A DNA stretch of 64,000 bases. Origin: Limnoglobus roseus (GTDB lineage Bacteria; Planctomycetota; Planctomycetia; Gemmatales; Gemmataceae). Location of the stretch: the NCBI RefSeq assembly GCF_008254045.1, contig NZ_CP042425.1, positions 7,640,163-7,704,162 of the forward strand. The letters are read 5' to 3'. Below the pieces are notes generated by a model. That model ran no database searches. It saw only the letters and a list, made by a program, of their open reading frames with translations, and was not told where the DNA came from. Shown piece after piece: positions 1 to 9,421 of this stretch (position 1 is the stretch's first letter; each line of letters begins with the position of its first letter). The position numbers were made by a program, and so were the translations under genes.

Positions 1-742
1 CCTGGAACAACAGGCTCTCGACGTGGTGTGGGTTGATCGCCAAGGCGTCGGCGATGGCCTTCGTCGCGCGGGCACGGTCGTCCTCGGCGAACGCCCGCGC
101 GAGCAGATAATGGAAGTGCGGGTCTCGGGCGGCATCCTTCGGAGCCTTCTGAAGTGTGTCGGCCGCGAAGCCGCGGTCGTTCTTGCCGAGGGCGAGTTCG
201 GCAGTGGCGAACGCGACGGCGACAGACCCCGGCTCGGCCGTCACCCCCGGCGCCGGCGGTGCGGCAGCCTTCGCCACCGGGTTGTAGAACTTGTCGAGGA
301 CTTCCTTCGCGTCCGTCCCACGGGCGAGCAGGAAGCGACCGACTCCGATCCGCTCGGCCGGCGTCCGCGGCGTTCGCTCGCGGATGAGTTTCTCCAACTC
401 GGCGGCCGGTTGATCCTGCCCGGTGCGGTGAAACAAATCGTAGCCGACCAGAAGCAACCCCAGGTCGGTCGGGAACTGCTGCCGGGCGAGCGCGAGCGTC
501 TGGCCGGCCGCGTCGATCTTGCCGCGCGCGATCTCGGCACGGATTTTTAGCACCCACCACGCTTCGCTCGGTGCCGGCTTCGCGAGTTCGTCGGCCGCCA
601 GCTTCGCGGTGTCGTCGTACTTGCCGGCGAGGAGAAGTTTTTCCGCGTCGGCGATCTCGGCCGCCTGACCGGGATGGGATGCGAAGAAAACGACGCCGAG
701 GAGAATGAGGGGGAGACGAACGTGCTGGCGGTCCGCGGTCAT
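1..742 (-). CDS. Secreted TPR-type protein, C-terminus off the left edge
   Basis: The reading frame is open from an ATG at 742 to the left edge, so the stop is outside the window. The first ~22 residues (MTADRQHVRLPLILLGVVFF, then ASHPGQAA) form a signal peptide with a likely cleavage after QAA. The mature part is alpha-helical and rich in Ala, Leu and Glu. It has TPR-like pairs such as AEKLLLAGKYDDTAKLAADE near the start and HYLLARAFAEDDRARATKAI near the visible end. An exported TPR scaffold is the best description; no catalytic motif is visible. It is transcribed divergently from the next gene, 165 bp away. The function is unknown. Confidence 0.75.
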   Translation of the reverse strand, partial: MTADRQHVRLPLILLGVVFFASHPGQAAEIADAEKLLLAGKYDDTAKLAADELAKPAPSEAWWVLKIRAEIARGKIDAAGQTLALARQQFPTDLGLLLVGYDLFHRTGQDQPAAELEKLIRERTPRTPAERIGVGRFLLARGTDAKEVLDKFYNPVAKAAAPPAPGVTAEPGSVAVAFATAELALGKNDRGFAADTLQKAPKDAARDPHFHYLLARAFAEDDRARATKAIADALAINPHHVESLLFQ

Positions 743-907
743 CGTCGCCACTCGCCGGAATCGGGAACGGGGCCGAACGCGAAACTGAGTGTAACACGCC
801 CGACCGTGCGGGGGAACCGCTCTCCCGAACTTCTCATGAATCCTTCGCTTGGGCAAATTGGTACAACAACGCTCACTCTCTTTTCGTCCCTTCTCAACGA
901 GGTGTCC

Positions 908-1924
908 ATGATTCCGCTGATCTACCTCACGCTGTTGACCACGCCCGTCATCGCAAGCGTGGAGTCGAGCCTGCCGACTGCCGGCGGCGACATCCGTCAA
1001 TTCGCCTTCGACGGCAAACCTTCGACCGTGTTCGTGTCGAACGGAAAGGCGAAGAAAGACGACCACCTCACGCTGGCCTTCGACCGCGTGATCGACGTGC
1101 AATCGCTCTCGGTCGCGACCGGCCGCGCGGACGATGAGGACACTCTCAAGGCCGGTGTGCTGGAGGTGTCGGCCGACGGGAAGACCTTCGAGACGGTTGC
1201 GAAGTTTGCGAAGGGGCAGGCGAAAGATGCCGCGGCTCGCAAAGTCCGTGCGATCCGGGTTCGCGCAACCGAAGACCTCGCCTCACCCCTCGTCGTCGGC
1301 GAGATCGTCGTCGAGTCACTGCCGAAGGTCGAGGCGTTCCAGTTCCCGATCGAGATTTCGCTCGACGTGACCGACGCCCCCGACATGCAGACGTGGGCCG
1401 AGAAAGTGGTCCGCGTTTGCGAACAGCAGTACCCGATGATCTGCCGCGAACTGGCGAGCGAGGGGTACAAGCCGCCGACCACGATCCGCATGGCGTTCAA
1501 GTCCGACTACAACGGCGTCGCGGAGGCGGCCGGGAACCGCATCCGCGGCTCGGTGAAGTACTTCAAGGACCACCCGAAGGACGTCGGCGCAATGGTTCAC
1601 GAAACGGCCCACTGCGTGCAGCAGTACCGTAGTCGGGGTAATCCGGGCTGGTTGGTCGAGGGAGTCGCGGACTACATCCGCTTCTGGAAGTTCGAACCCG
1701 GCACGGCCGGCCGCCTCACCCCAGAGCGTGCCCGCTACGACGGCAGTTACCGGACAACTGCGGCCTTCTTGGCTTTCATCTCCGATAACTACGACGCAAA
1801 ACTCGTCACGAAGTTGAACGCACAGATGCGCGTCGGCAAGTACAACGTCGATGTCTGGAAGGAAATAACCGGGAAGCCCATTGAAGAATTGAACCAGGAA
1901 TGGCGGCGGTCATTGGTTCGTTGA
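908..1924 (+). CDS. Secreted basic-secretory-protein-type metallopeptidase
   Basis: A 338-aa exported protein. The frame is open upstream to 674, but the ATG at 908 directly precedes a signal peptide (MIPLIYLTLLTTPVIAS) and has a GAGG-like site in front, so that start is preferred. Residues ~20-130 resemble a discoidin/F5-8C-like beta domain ('FDGKPSTVF', 'LTLAFDRVIDVQSLSVAT'). The C-terminal half matches the basic secretory protein / 'peptidase of plants and bacteria' family: HETAH followed by GNPGWLVEGVADYIRFW. HExxH supplies two zinc ligands and the general base. Substrate is unknown; a role in protein or cell-wall turnover outside the cytoplasm is inferred. Neighbours give no pathway clue. 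Confidence 0.8.
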   Translation: MIPLIYLTLLTTPVIASVESSLPTAGGDIRQFAFDGKPSTVFVSNGKAKKDDHLTLAFDRVIDVQSLSVATGRADDEDTLKAGVLEVSADGKTFETVAKFAKGQAKDAAARKVRAIRVRATEDLASPLVVGEIVVESLPKVEAFQFPIEISLDVTDAPDMQTWAEKVVRVCEQQYPMICRELASEGYKPPTTIRMAFKSDYNGVAEAAGNRIRGSVKYFKDHPKDVGAMVHETAHCVQQYRSRGNPGWLVEGVADYIRFWKFEPGTAGRLTPERARYDGSYRTTAAFLAFISDNYDAKLVTKLNAQMRVGKYNVDVWKEITGKPIEELNQEWRRSLVR

Positions 1925-1959
1925 GAGATGATGACCGCGTCGGCTATAAAAACAAAAAT

Positions 1960-2018
1960 GGCGGGATGAACTGTAGAAGGTTGTCGCCCACTCAACCTTC
2001 CACTTGTTTCATCCCGCC
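1960..2018. terminator. Two-tier inverted repeat after the metallopeptidase gene
   Basis: An 11-bp perfect outer stem (1960-1970 with 2008-2018, GGCGGGATGAA/TTCATCCCGCC) encloses an 8-bp inner stem (1976-1983 with 1993-2000, GAAGGTTG/CAACCTTC). It starts 36 bp after the stop codon. There is no T-tract after the right arm, so it is either a weak or factor-dependent terminator or an mRNA 3'-end stabiliser. Confidence 0.55.
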
Positions 2019-2493
2019 AGTGATGGAATAGAGTGCACACCTCGGGCCAAAACGAGGGAAGGTCCGAAATTTCTGTAAATTGATAATTTGAGTAAAATAT
2101 TCGGCCCGGCGGTTGAAATATGATCGCTGTTCAAAGATCGATCATACGTTCGCTCAATTATATTGCGCAGTTCAGTGCTCATAATTGACACCAGTTCTGC
2201 GCAATCCATTGCTTAATAATCGTCTGAAAAACCTATCGCCGAGAGACGGCATCAATCACCCGGCCTATTGCAAGTCGCGAGCAGCACGAAAACTGAGGGC
2301 GGGTAAAACGACCACCTTCTCCCGATCGAATTCTAACTTTCTTGCGCGTGGTCGAGTCGTTCTCGGCACTGATGGAGCTACTTGATCGGGAGTTGTGGGG
2401 TGTAGGCGAAGAAAACGCTGTGCCCGACAGTGAGTGCCCGCAACAATCAGCTTTCGCCCTCGAACGCCTTCGGACTCACACGGGAGTTCAACG
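2019..2493. other. Intergenic region with an AT-rich core and two inverted repeats
   Basis: No convincing gene is seen in these 475 bases. About 2045-2240 is clearly AT-rich compared with the surrounding coding DNA. It contains two inverted repeats: TATGATCG at 2119-2126 with CGATCATA at 2139-2146, and ATTGCGCAG at 2162-2170 with CTGCGCAAT at 2197-2205. A 66-codon minus-strand frame (2009-2209) crosses both repeats and has no family signature, so it is not called. The stretch could hold the promoter and operators of the 1103-aa gene that follows, or be a remnant of a small mobile element. Confidence 0.4.
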
Positions 2494-5400
2494 ATGTCAT
2501 CCACCCTCGGGCGAACATTCGCAGCGGCCTGTTTCGCGATCCTCAGCCTCTCGTCGGCGACCGCGCAACAACCGGCCGGGAAGCCGACGTCGTGGACGCT
2601 CGACGAGGCAATGCAGGAACTGCGGTACGCCCCGGACGACGTTTACCTCCAGTACGTGGCCGCCCAACTCGCCCGCCGGGAGGGGAAGTTCGATCAGTTC
2701 TCGGGGCTGATCGGCAGGCAGGCGCGAAACCCGAACAGCGGCCGCGGCCGATCGACCGATCTGTTCGGCACCTTCACCGGCGCGCTCGCCGTTCAGGAGA
2801 GCCTCCAACTCGACACCATGCTCGGACCGCCGCCCGGCGCGGCCCCGCCCGGGGTGGACAAGCCGTCGGTGAAAGTGTCCACGCTCACCGGGCCGACGGT
2901 GCAGAGCCACCCGTGGGAAAAGTTGCTCGGCGCGAAGAAGCCGGACGTCGGGCCGTTCCCGAACTGCGTGCCGCCCGACTTCTACCTCGCCGAGTTCAAG
3001 AGCGTCGGCAAACTCACCGAGGCGACGACCGTCGGCACCGTCTACAGCGGCCACGTCTTCGTGCAGATGCTCGGCCAGTCGTGGTCCGAGTTGACGATGG
3101 AACGCATCAAGGCACAACTCGGCCTGCTCAACCTTCCCGCCACGGTCATCGACCGGTTCGGCGTTGAGGGCGTGGCCGTCACCGGCAGCGACCTATTCCT
3201 GTCCGAAGGCAGCGACGTGACCGTCCTCGTTCGCGGGCCGAACGTCGTGGCCGCCGCGGACGCAATTTCGAAGATGGGGTCGGCCAAGTTGCGTCGCGAG
3301 GACAGCACGCACGTTGGCATCGCGTACTCGCGCCAGTGGAGCGAAGACGGCCGGGTGAACGCCTTCGTCGCCTCGCCGAGCGTCGACCTGCACGTTCGCG
3401 GGAACAGCCTCCCGGCCTTTCGCCGGGTACTGGAAGCGATTGCCGGGAAGACGGCCGACGGCACGCCCGCGAAGCGGCTCAGCGAGACGGCCGAGTTCCG
3501 GTACGTGCGGTCGCTCATGCCCCGCGGGGTTCCCGAAGAAGATGGGTTCCTCTACCTGTCGGACGCCTTCATCCGCAACACGGTCGGCCCGCAACTGAAG
3601 CTCACCGAGCGGCGGCGGATGTTGGTCTACAACCACCTTCGTATGATCGGGCACGCCTGCCTGATGTTCCGCACCGAGTTCGGCCGGCCGCCGACATCGC
3701 TGCAAGAGTTAGCGGACAAGCAGTGCGCCCCCGGCGTTTTCGGCCAGGGGCTTCTCACGCACCCGGACGGCGGCACCTACTCGCTGTCGCCCGACGGCAC
3801 GAGCGGCGTCTGCTCCCGATACGGCTCGGCGGCCGCCCTCACGCCCTGCCTCGAACGCCTGCCGACCGAGGTCACGGCCCAAGAGGCGGAAGAGTACAAG
3901 CGGTTCGTGAAGGAGTACGAGCAGTACTGGCGGACTTACTTCGACCCGATCGCAGTCCGCGTGCAGGTGGCCCCGGAACAACTCCGCCTGGAAACGCTCG
4001 TGCTGCCACTGATCGACAATTCGATCTACACCGAGATGGCCCGCGCCCTCGGCGGCAAGCCGATTGCCTTCGACACGCTGCCGACCGCCAAGAGTTGCAT
4101 CGGCAGCCTGTTCTTCCAGTTGAACAAAGACCCGTATCTCGCGAAGCTCGCCCCGGCCGCAGGCCCGAAGAAGCCGACCCTTGAGGGCGCGATGGTCGCG
4201 TCGAACAACCTCAAGCAGATCGGCCTGGCCATGCACAACTACCACGACGCCACGACCGCCCTCCCGCCGGCCGCGATCACCGACGCGAAAGGGAAGGCAC
4301 TCCTGTCGTGGCGGGTGGCGATCCTCCCGTACATCGAGCAGCAGCCGTTGTACCAGCAGTTCAAACTCGACGAGCCATGGGACAGTGTGCACAACCTGAA
4401 ACTCGTCGAGAAGATGCCCGCGGTTTACCAGGGGCTTTCCAAGGCGTTGAACAAGCAGGGCAAGACGCAGATCAAGGCCGTCACCGGCAAGGACACGCTC
4501 TTCCCGCCCGGTGGCAAAGGTGTGAAGTTCTCAGACGTGACGGACGGCCTCTCGAACACGATCTTGGCCGTCACCGCAGCCGAGGCGGAAGCGGTCGAGT
4601 GGACGAAGCCCGACGACTGGGCGTTTGACGCCAAATCGCCGACGCGCGGACTGACGCAGGAAGGCCGCAACGCGGTGCTGGTGCTCATCAGCGACGGCAG
4701 CACGCGAACGATCCCGCTCACGACGGCGGAGAAAGATTGGGTGGCCCTGTTCACCCGCGCCGGCGGCGAAGTCGTGGAGGCGGACAATCTGCCCGACGCG
4801 CGGCCGGGGAACTTCTCGATCTTCGACATGCCGTTCCCGGATGAGTTCCTGAGCGAGATCGACACGGCCAATGTGCGGCGGTTTCTGGCGGACGGCATCG
4901 GCGATCAGGTCGGCGTCCACATGTTTGACGAGTCGCGGTTGCTCGACTTCGACTTCGCCGGCGTGCTAGGCGGATCGACCAACAACTCCCTGGGTTTGGG
5001 GGGCCGCGACCGGCTGGGCATCGGGATGCTGGTGCAATTCTTCATCCGGCCGACGGCAGTCTCAATCCCGGTGAAGGACGCGAAACTCGTGGACGAAATG
5101 CTCGACGCGATGGACCGTTGGACGGTCGAGGCAATGGGCAAGGCCGAAGGACAGTCGCGCGGGTTCCTTCCGATCACTCCCGAGTTCTACCGCGTGAAGT
5201 TCCCGACCCCGCACACGATTCGGTGCAGCACGGTGAAGTTCTTCGGCTTCAAAATCCGCTACTTCTGGGGCCGGATCGGCAACGGGCTGTACGTGGCGAA
5301 CCGTCCGTTCGTGCTGGAAGACATCGCGACAGCCCATGCGGTTGCGGAGAAAGCCGGCGGGGCGAAGGCGGCAGACGGCCCGAAAGGGAACGCGATGCTG

Positions 5401-5805
5401 CGCATCCGCCCGGAGAACTGGAACCGCGTGCTGCCCGGCTACCGCCTCGGGTGGGCCGAGAACGACCGGGCGGCGTGTCAGGCCAACTTCAGCCTGCTGA
5501 CCAGCGTCGGCCGGGGCTGGAATGATCGCGGAGCGACCGACGAAAAGTTACTCGCCCGTGTGGCTCAAGTCTACGGCACGCGGCCGCACTGCCCGGAAGG
5601 CGGCCGGTATACGCTGACGCCCGACGGCCGCGATTGCGCGTGCAGCGTTCACGGCTCCCGGATGAACCCGCTCCAACCGGCCGAGCCGACCAGCGCTTCG
5701 GCATCGGGGAAGTGGATGGCAAACTTGTCGGGAGTCATCGCAACTTTGACGTTCCAGGACGACGGCCTTCACGCGGTGGTCATCTCCGGCCGAAAAAAAC
5801 CGTAG
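2494..5805 (+). CDS. Large exported protein with DUF1559-like module and CP-GG-Y type motifs
   Basis: 1103 aa from the ATG at 2494, preceded by GGGAG; the longer frame from 2434 would bury the signal peptide (MSSTLGRTFAAACFAILSLS). Around residues 382-435 is a pilin-like helix (MIGHACLMFRTEFG) followed by HPDGGTYSLSPDG; a second such motif, CPEGGRYTLTPDG, lies near residue 1034. From ~569 comes a module seen in planctomycete DUF1559 proteins: NNLKQIGLAMHNYHD, LLSWRVAILPYIEQQ, then YQQFKLDEPWDS. The same module occurs in the gene at 26912-28594. The protein is probably in the periplasm or at the cell surface. No enzymatic motif was recognised. Such mixed-domain giants are typical of Gemmataceae; the function is unknown. 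Confidence 0.75.
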   Translation: MSSTLGRTFAAACFAILSLSSATAQQPAGKPTSWTLDEAMQELRYAPDDVYLQYVAAQLARREGKFDQFSGLIGRQARNPNSGRGRSTDLFGTFTGALAVQESLQLDTMLGPPPGAAPPGVDKPSVKVSTLTGPTVQSHPWEKLLGAKKPDVGPFPNCVPPDFYLAEFKSVGKLTEATTVGTVYSGHVFVQMLGQSWSELTMERIKAQLGLLNLPATVIDRFGVEGVAVTGSDLFLSEGSDVTVLVRGPNVVAAADAISKMGSAKLRREDSTHVGIAYSRQWSEDGRVNAFVASPSVDLHVRGNSLPAFRRVLEAIAGKTADGTPAKRLSETAEFRYVRSLMPRGVPEEDGFLYLSDAFIRNTVGPQLKLTERRRMLVYNHLRMIGHACLMFRTEFGRPPTSLQELADKQCAPGVFGQGLLTHPDGGTYSLSPDGTSGVCSRYGSAAALTPCLERLPTEVTAQEAEEYKRFVKEYEQYWRTYFDPIAVRVQVAPEQLRLETLVLPLIDNSIYTEMARALGGKPIAFDTLPTAKSCIGSLFFQLNKDPYLAKLAPAAGPKKPTLEGAMVASNNLKQIGLAMHNYHDATTALPPAAITDAKGKALLSWRVAILPYIEQQPLYQQFKLDEPWDSVHNLKLVEKMPAVYQGLSKALNKQGKTQIKAVTGKDTLFPPGGKGVKFSDVTDGLSNTILAVTAAEAEAVEWTKPDDWAFDAKSPTRGLTQEGRNAVLVLISDGSTRTIPLTTAEKDWVALFTRAGGEVVEADNLPDARPGNFSIFDMPFPDEFLSEIDTANVRRFLADGIGDQVGVHMFDESRLLDFDFAGVLGGSTNNSLGLGGRDRLGIGMLVQFFIRPTAVSIPVKDAKLVDEMLDAMDRWTVEAMGKAEGQSRGFLPITPEFYRVKFPTPHTIRCSTVKFFGFKIRYFWGRIGNGLYVANRPFVLEDIATAHAVAEKAGGAKAADGPKGNAMLRIRPENWNRVLPGYRLGWAENDRAACQANFSLLTSVGRGWNDRGATDEKLLARVAQVYGTRPHCPEGGRYTLTPDGRDCACSVHGSRMNPLQPAEPTSASASGKWMANLSGVIATLTFQDDGLHAVVISGRKKP

Positions 5806-5979
5806 GGACGGGATCAAGGGAGATTCCGTTTGGGAGGGTGTGTGATCGGGTCGTGCGGACAACGACCGGTGAACACACCCTCCCGGCGTTTCGACCGGGG
5901 CAACTCCGCTACACTTTCCGCCCCCGCCGTTCCGATGGCAGACGGTTGAGTTTTGTTTACGTCCCCGCCGAGGGTTGCC

Positions 5980-6459
5980 ATGCGGTTCGTTCCCGTTGCG
6001 ATCGTGCTTCTGACCGCCGGCTCTGCTCAAGCGGGCGAACCGGGGCGTGCGTACTACCGCCTGTCACCCGATGAACTCACGGCCCAATTCACCGCCGGGG
6101 CCGCGACCCAACCGCCGGCCGCCGCGTACCGTGCCCGCGTGGTTTGGTACGAAAACGCCTTGGTGCCGCGATTCCGCGCACGGGTTCAAAGCATCCTCTT
6201 CCGCGGGAAGACGTTCGCGGACGACGGGTCGTTCACAAACCGCTTCGTCGGCTTCTCCGCCCTGCCCTCGCAGGGTCGGACCGACACGAGTTGGGTCGAC
6301 GGCCAGCCGGCCTACGTGCTGGAGTACCCGCTGAACTATCCGTTGTTCGGCTCGTACCGCGACGAGTTGCGCGAAGTGGTGCCGGGCGTCTGGATCGGCC
6401 GGGTGTGGAACCGCACGAACGGTAAGTCCATCGGCTGGTTCATCCTCTCGGCCCCTTAA
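5980..6459 (+). CDS. Secreted hypothetical protein
   Basis: 159 aa. The ATG at 5980 is chosen over the upstream in-frame codon at 5953 because it starts a clear signal peptide (MRFVPVAIVLLTAGSAQAG, cleavage after AQA). The mature part is rich in aromatic residues and arginine (RARVVWYENALVPRFRARV, then YPLNYPLFGSYRDEL) and looks like a compact beta domain. No family was recognised. Its stop codon overlaps the stop of the convergent gene by 4 nt (TTAA at 6456-6459), leaving no room for a separate terminator. Confidence 0.65.
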   Translation: MRFVPVAIVLLTAGSAQAGEPGRAYYRLSPDELTAQFTAGAATQPPAAAYRARVVWYENALVPRFRARVQSILFRGKTFADDGSFTNRFVGFSALPSQGRTDTSWVDGQPAYVLEYPLNYPLFGSYRDELREVVPGVWIGRVWNRTNGKSIGWFILSAP

Positions 6460-6824
6460 GTGAGACCGACGCGCTTCGCGAATTCCGCCGGCGGTTGGGC
6501 AACTCCATTCTCCACGATCTCGCCGGCCACCACGGTCGCGAGTGCGAGGCAAAGTTTGTCCCACGAGTGGCGTAAGCCGTCGTCGGACGTGCCCCACGTG
6601 ACGCACCGGAAGTCGGCCCCGGTCCGACGAATCGTGATCATGCCGCCGGTCAAACTCAGGCGGAGTTCCTGCCAGTCGTCGGCCGGGACTTCGTCGGGGA
6701 AGGCGGGCAGGCCGTCGATCATCCGAAGGACGGGTTGTTCATCGCGTATCGCGAGTTCGCCGACGAGTCGCGGCCAGGAAAATGATCCTGCCGCGCCCGC
6801 GCGGATGGTGCGTTCAATTCCCAA
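6456..6824 (-). CDS. Hypothetical cytoplasmic protein
   Basis: 122 aa with no signal peptide. It begins MGIERTIRAGAAGSFSWPRL and continues with DDWQELRLSLTGGMITIRRT, a beta-strand-rich pattern. GC-rich third positions in line with the neighbours support a real gene. No motif or family is recognised. It is convergent with the secreted protein gene at 5980, sharing the TTAA at the two stops. Upstream lies the small secreted protein gene at 6884, on the same strand with a 59-bp gap, so the two may be cotranscribed. Confidence 0.55.
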   Translation of the reverse strand: MGIERTIRAGAAGSFSWPRLVGELAIRDEQPVLRMIDGLPAFPDEVPADDWQELRLSLTGGMITIRRTGADFRCVTWGTSDDGLRHSWDKLCLALATVVAGEIVENGVAQPPAEFAKRVGLT

Positions 6825-6883
6825 AGTCAGTCGTCCTGAAAAGATGGCGGGCGTCCCCGAATTAGGAACGCCCGCTGGACAGT

Positions 6884-7240
6884 TTACTTGTCCTTGTCGG
6901 TCCCGGCCGACTTCTTGAGGTTGTCTTCGAGCCGCTTCTTCTGCTCGGCCGTCAGAACCTCAAGCTGCTCCTTCTTCTTCTTGTCCTTGAACTCCTTGAT
7001 CTTCTCCGTCAGTTGGGCGATTTCATCGTCGTACTTTGCGTCGATGGTATAGACCTTTTGCTTCTGCTGGTCTGTCAGCCCAATTTTTGCCCACCCGGAC
7101 GGGAGTTGGCCCTTCACCTTCGTCGCCGTCGGGTCTTTCGGCTTCTCGCCATCCTTCTTGGCGTCCTGCCCGACGAGTGTGCTACCGAGGAACAGCATCC
7201 CTGCCACGAAAAGCATTGCTCGAAGTTTTGTCACGTGCAT
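6884..7240 (-). CDS. Small exported Lys/Glu-rich helical protein (Spy/CpxP-like pattern)
   Basis: 118 aa. The start is the ATG at 7240, preceded by AGAGGT and opening a signal sequence (MHVTKLRAMLFVAGMLFLGS). The mature part is mostly helical and very rich in Lys, Glu and Gln. It shows a repeated 'LT..Q' pattern (GLTDQQKQKVYTID and EVLTAEQKKRLEDNL), as in periplasmic Spy/CpxP-like or LTXXQ-motif proteins. A chaperone or stress-sensing role in the periplasm is an inference from that pattern only. Planctomycetes often encode many such paralogues. No partner gene is adjacent. Confidence 0.65.
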   Translation of the reverse strand: MHVTKLRAMLFVAGMLFLGSTLVGQDAKKDGEKPKDPTATKVKGQLPSGWAKIGLTDQQKQKVYTIDAKYDDEIAQLTEKIKEFKDKKKKEQLEVLTAEQKKRLEDNLKKSAGTDKDK

Positions 7241-7461
7241 ACCTCTGCTTTCGCGGGACGGATCAACCCTGACAGCCCGAACTCGCGCGGTACGAGCGGG
7301 CGCAGGAAATACCGCGTCAACTGTAAATTCACCCATGGGATGATTTCAACTGAAAAATGCTAGGCAGCGAATGGAAAGGGATCAATTCTCGCCACATCCC
7401 GGTCAGATCACCCATCCATTCCTTCAGCGTGAGAACGCAGACGACGTGCGGAGGGTGCCAG

Positions 7462-8229
7462 TTATTCTTTCTCGCCCATCAACAGCGGGAGGATGTACCG
7501 CCGGACGTAGTTGGGCGAGTACGCGCCGTAGTGGCCGCCGTCGTGGCCGTCGGCCTTGTCTTCCGGCGTCCAGAATCGCTGGCGGATTTGTTGCGAAAGC
7601 TCATCAGTTGAAGGAACCTCGAAACCGAGCCGCCCGGCAGCCTTTCGCGATCGGCGGTCGTCGGTCGTTCCGACGAGCCGCATGGCAACACCAAGCGCCC
7701 AGCGGTCGCGGTTGCTACAGAACACGTCGATCCCTTCACGACACGCCGCCATGGCAGGTCGCAAATCGTAACCATTTGACACCGACGGGGCGAGCAAAAT
7801 GAGGCGGTCGATCGAAGAACTGTCGAGTTGTTCCGCCGCCGCCAGCGCGACGGCCGCACCGGCACTGTGCGCGACGACGACGATTCGTCGGTCCGACTCG
7901 CGCGACTTCTCTTCGCGGATCGTCTCGGCCAGTTTGATACCCTGCCGCCGCGCGTGGACGACATCGACCTGATCGAGCAGAAGTTTCCGGTAGCCGTGGG
8001 ACCACGAAACGGCCGACAGTTCGACCGGGTTCCCTTCCGCGAACATGGCCTTCGTTAGCGCCGTCGAACAGCCCCGATAGTCGCCGGCACCATCCACGAC
8101 GTAGACGATCGGCCGGGTGTCAATTTTTGCCCGCACGATCCGCGGCTCGGGGACGGGGTCGGCCGCCGACAGAGGCGTGACGGACACGACGGCCAGCAGC
8201 ACCGCAATCAAGAGTTTTGTGTCAGGCAT
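7462..8229 (-). CDS. Exported alpha/beta-hydrolase-fold protein
   Basis: 255 aa with a signal peptide (MPDTKLLIAVLLAVVSVTPL, cleavage near SAA). The nucleophile elbow is VAHSAGAA at about residue 118-125 (serine at ~120), with Ala in place of the usual first Gly of GxSxG. A conserved acidic turn precedes GGHYGAYSPNYV near the C-terminus, whose His is the likely catalytic base. An esterase, lipase or thioesterase acting outside the cytoplasm is plausible; the substrate is unknown. The gene is divergent from the DUF1571 gene, with ~197 bp between the starts. Confidence 0.7.
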   Translation of the reverse strand: MPDTKLLIAVLLAVVSVTPLSAADPVPEPRIVRAKIDTRPIVYVVDGAGDYRGCSTALTKAMFAEGNPVELSAVSWSHGYRKLLLDQVDVVHARRQGIKLAETIREEKSRESDRRIVVVAHSAGAAVALAAAEQLDSSSIDRLILLAPSVSNGYDLRPAMAACREGIDVFCSNRDRWALGVAMRLVGTTDDRRSRKAAGRLGFEVPSTDELSQQIRQRFWTPEDKADGHDGGHYGAYSPNYVRRYILPLLMGEKE

Positions 8230-8426
8230 CCGAGGAACCTCGGGTTACTGTTTTCCAACGGGGAACACCTGTCCCTTCCGCCCTTGCGCGTGGGTCGGCA
8301 CCATCTTGAGATATGCCCGCATTCGGAGATGCCGTCAACCGGAATTGCTCATGTCGAACGCCCGTGCGGGCCGAAGGTTCCCCAGGATAGCCACAGCCCA
8401 CCCAATTCGCGTATCCTAAGAGGTGT

Positions 8427-9290
8427 ATGATTCGCCGCCTCCTTCTCTTTCTCTTTTTGGTCGTCGTCTGCCTCTTGGCAGTGCCTAACGGGCCGCCGTT
8501 GGCGCAAACGCCCGCGACGGTCGTTGCCCCCACGCTCTTGACGCACGACCAGATGCCGACGGTCGAGGAGTTCGCCCACTTGGCGAAGACGAACCCGATG
8601 GCGATGCTCAACGCCTCCATGAGCCGCTACCGCGCCGATGTCCGGGGCTACACCTGCACGATGGAAAAGAGCGAGAGCGTCAAGGGAGGGGACTTCACGA
8701 CCGAAATCGTCGACGTCTCGTTCCGGGACGACCCGTTCGCCGTCGTCATGCAGTGGCGGGGAAAGAGGGGGTACGTGGACCCCATCGCCACGCTGTACGC
8801 CAAGGGCGAGAACGGTGGCAACGTGAAGGTGCGAACGCGGCTGACCGACGCGGACACCGACCCGATCGGAATCATCGCCCAACAAACGTCACGGTTCTCC
8901 ATCCAGGACTTCGGCATCTACCGCGGCACACTGCGGACCTACACCGTCTGGAAGCGCGCCGCCGACCAGGGCAAACTGAAGTACGAGTACGTGGAAACGA
9001 AGCCGATTCCGCAGTTGAACGACCGCGTTTGTCACGTCGTTCGCCGGACGTGCGACCCGCCCGAGGTGGACAACTTTACGCTCACAGACACCGAGATTCG
9101 TTCCGCGGCCAAGTTCCCGAAGGAGGCGATCGGCCGAGTGACGCTCATGTTCGACTCCATGACGTTCTTGCAAGTCGGCTCGAAAATTGACCGTCCGGAC
9201 GGCAAACCGCTGGCCGAGTACTACTTCCGCGACCTGAAAATGAACCCGACGTTTGGCCCCGACCAGTTCAAGAAGATTCCGGCGAGGTGA
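8427..9290 (+). CDS. DUF1571-type exported protein
   Basis: 287 aa starting MIRRLLLFLFLVVVCLLAVP, a signal peptide or N-terminal anchor. The body follows the planctomycete DUF1571 pattern: YRADVRGYTCTMEKSE, then VSFRDDPFAVVMQWRG, then YYFRDLKMNP near the end. DUF1571 proteins look like exported, LolA-like beta-sandwich proteins that may bind a hydrophobic ligand, but no function is established. The ATG at 8427 is the only good start. Two tRNA genes follow on the same strand 53 bp downstream. Confidence 0.75.
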   Translation: MIRRLLLFLFLVVVCLLAVPNGPPLAQTPATVVAPTLLTHDQMPTVEEFAHLAKTNPMAMLNASMSRYRADVRGYTCTMEKSESVKGGDFTTEIVDVSFRDDPFAVVMQWRGKRGYVDPIATLYAKGENGGNVKVRTRLTDADTDPIGIIAQQTSRFSIQDFGIYRGTLRTYTVWKRAADQGKLKYEYVETKPIPQLNDRVCHVVRRTCDPPEVDNFTLTDTEIRSAAKFPKEAIGRVTLMFDSMTFLQVGSKIDRPDGKPLAEYYFRDLKMNPTFGPDQFKKIPAR

Positions 9291-9343
9291 CCCCGCAAGC
9301 TCGCGAACCTCTCGCGTCCGCCCCTGTCCTTCCCACAGAACAA

Positions 9344-9417
9344 CCCGGTGTAGCTCAGTTGGTAGCAGCGTACCGCTGAAGACGGTAAGGTCGTCGGTTC
9401 AACTCCGACCGCCGGGA
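9344..9417 (+). tRNA. tRNA-Phe (GAA)
   Basis: A 74-nt cloverleaf. The acceptor stem CCCGGTG/CGCCGGG has one G-U pair, followed by discriminator A. The D-arm has a 3-bp stem GCT/AGC with the AGTTGGTAGC loop. The anticodon arm is TACCG-CTGAAGA-CGGTA with anticodon GAA at 9378-9380. The T-arm is GTCGG-TTCAACT-CCGAC. CCA is not encoded. It lies 4 bp before the next tRNA gene, so the two are probably one transcript. Confidence 0.93.
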
Positions 9418-9421
9418 CTTT

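Noticed and set aside
2009..2209. 66-codon minus frame in the AT-rich region
   Set aside because: It crosses two inverted repeats, has no ribosome site and no recognisable family.
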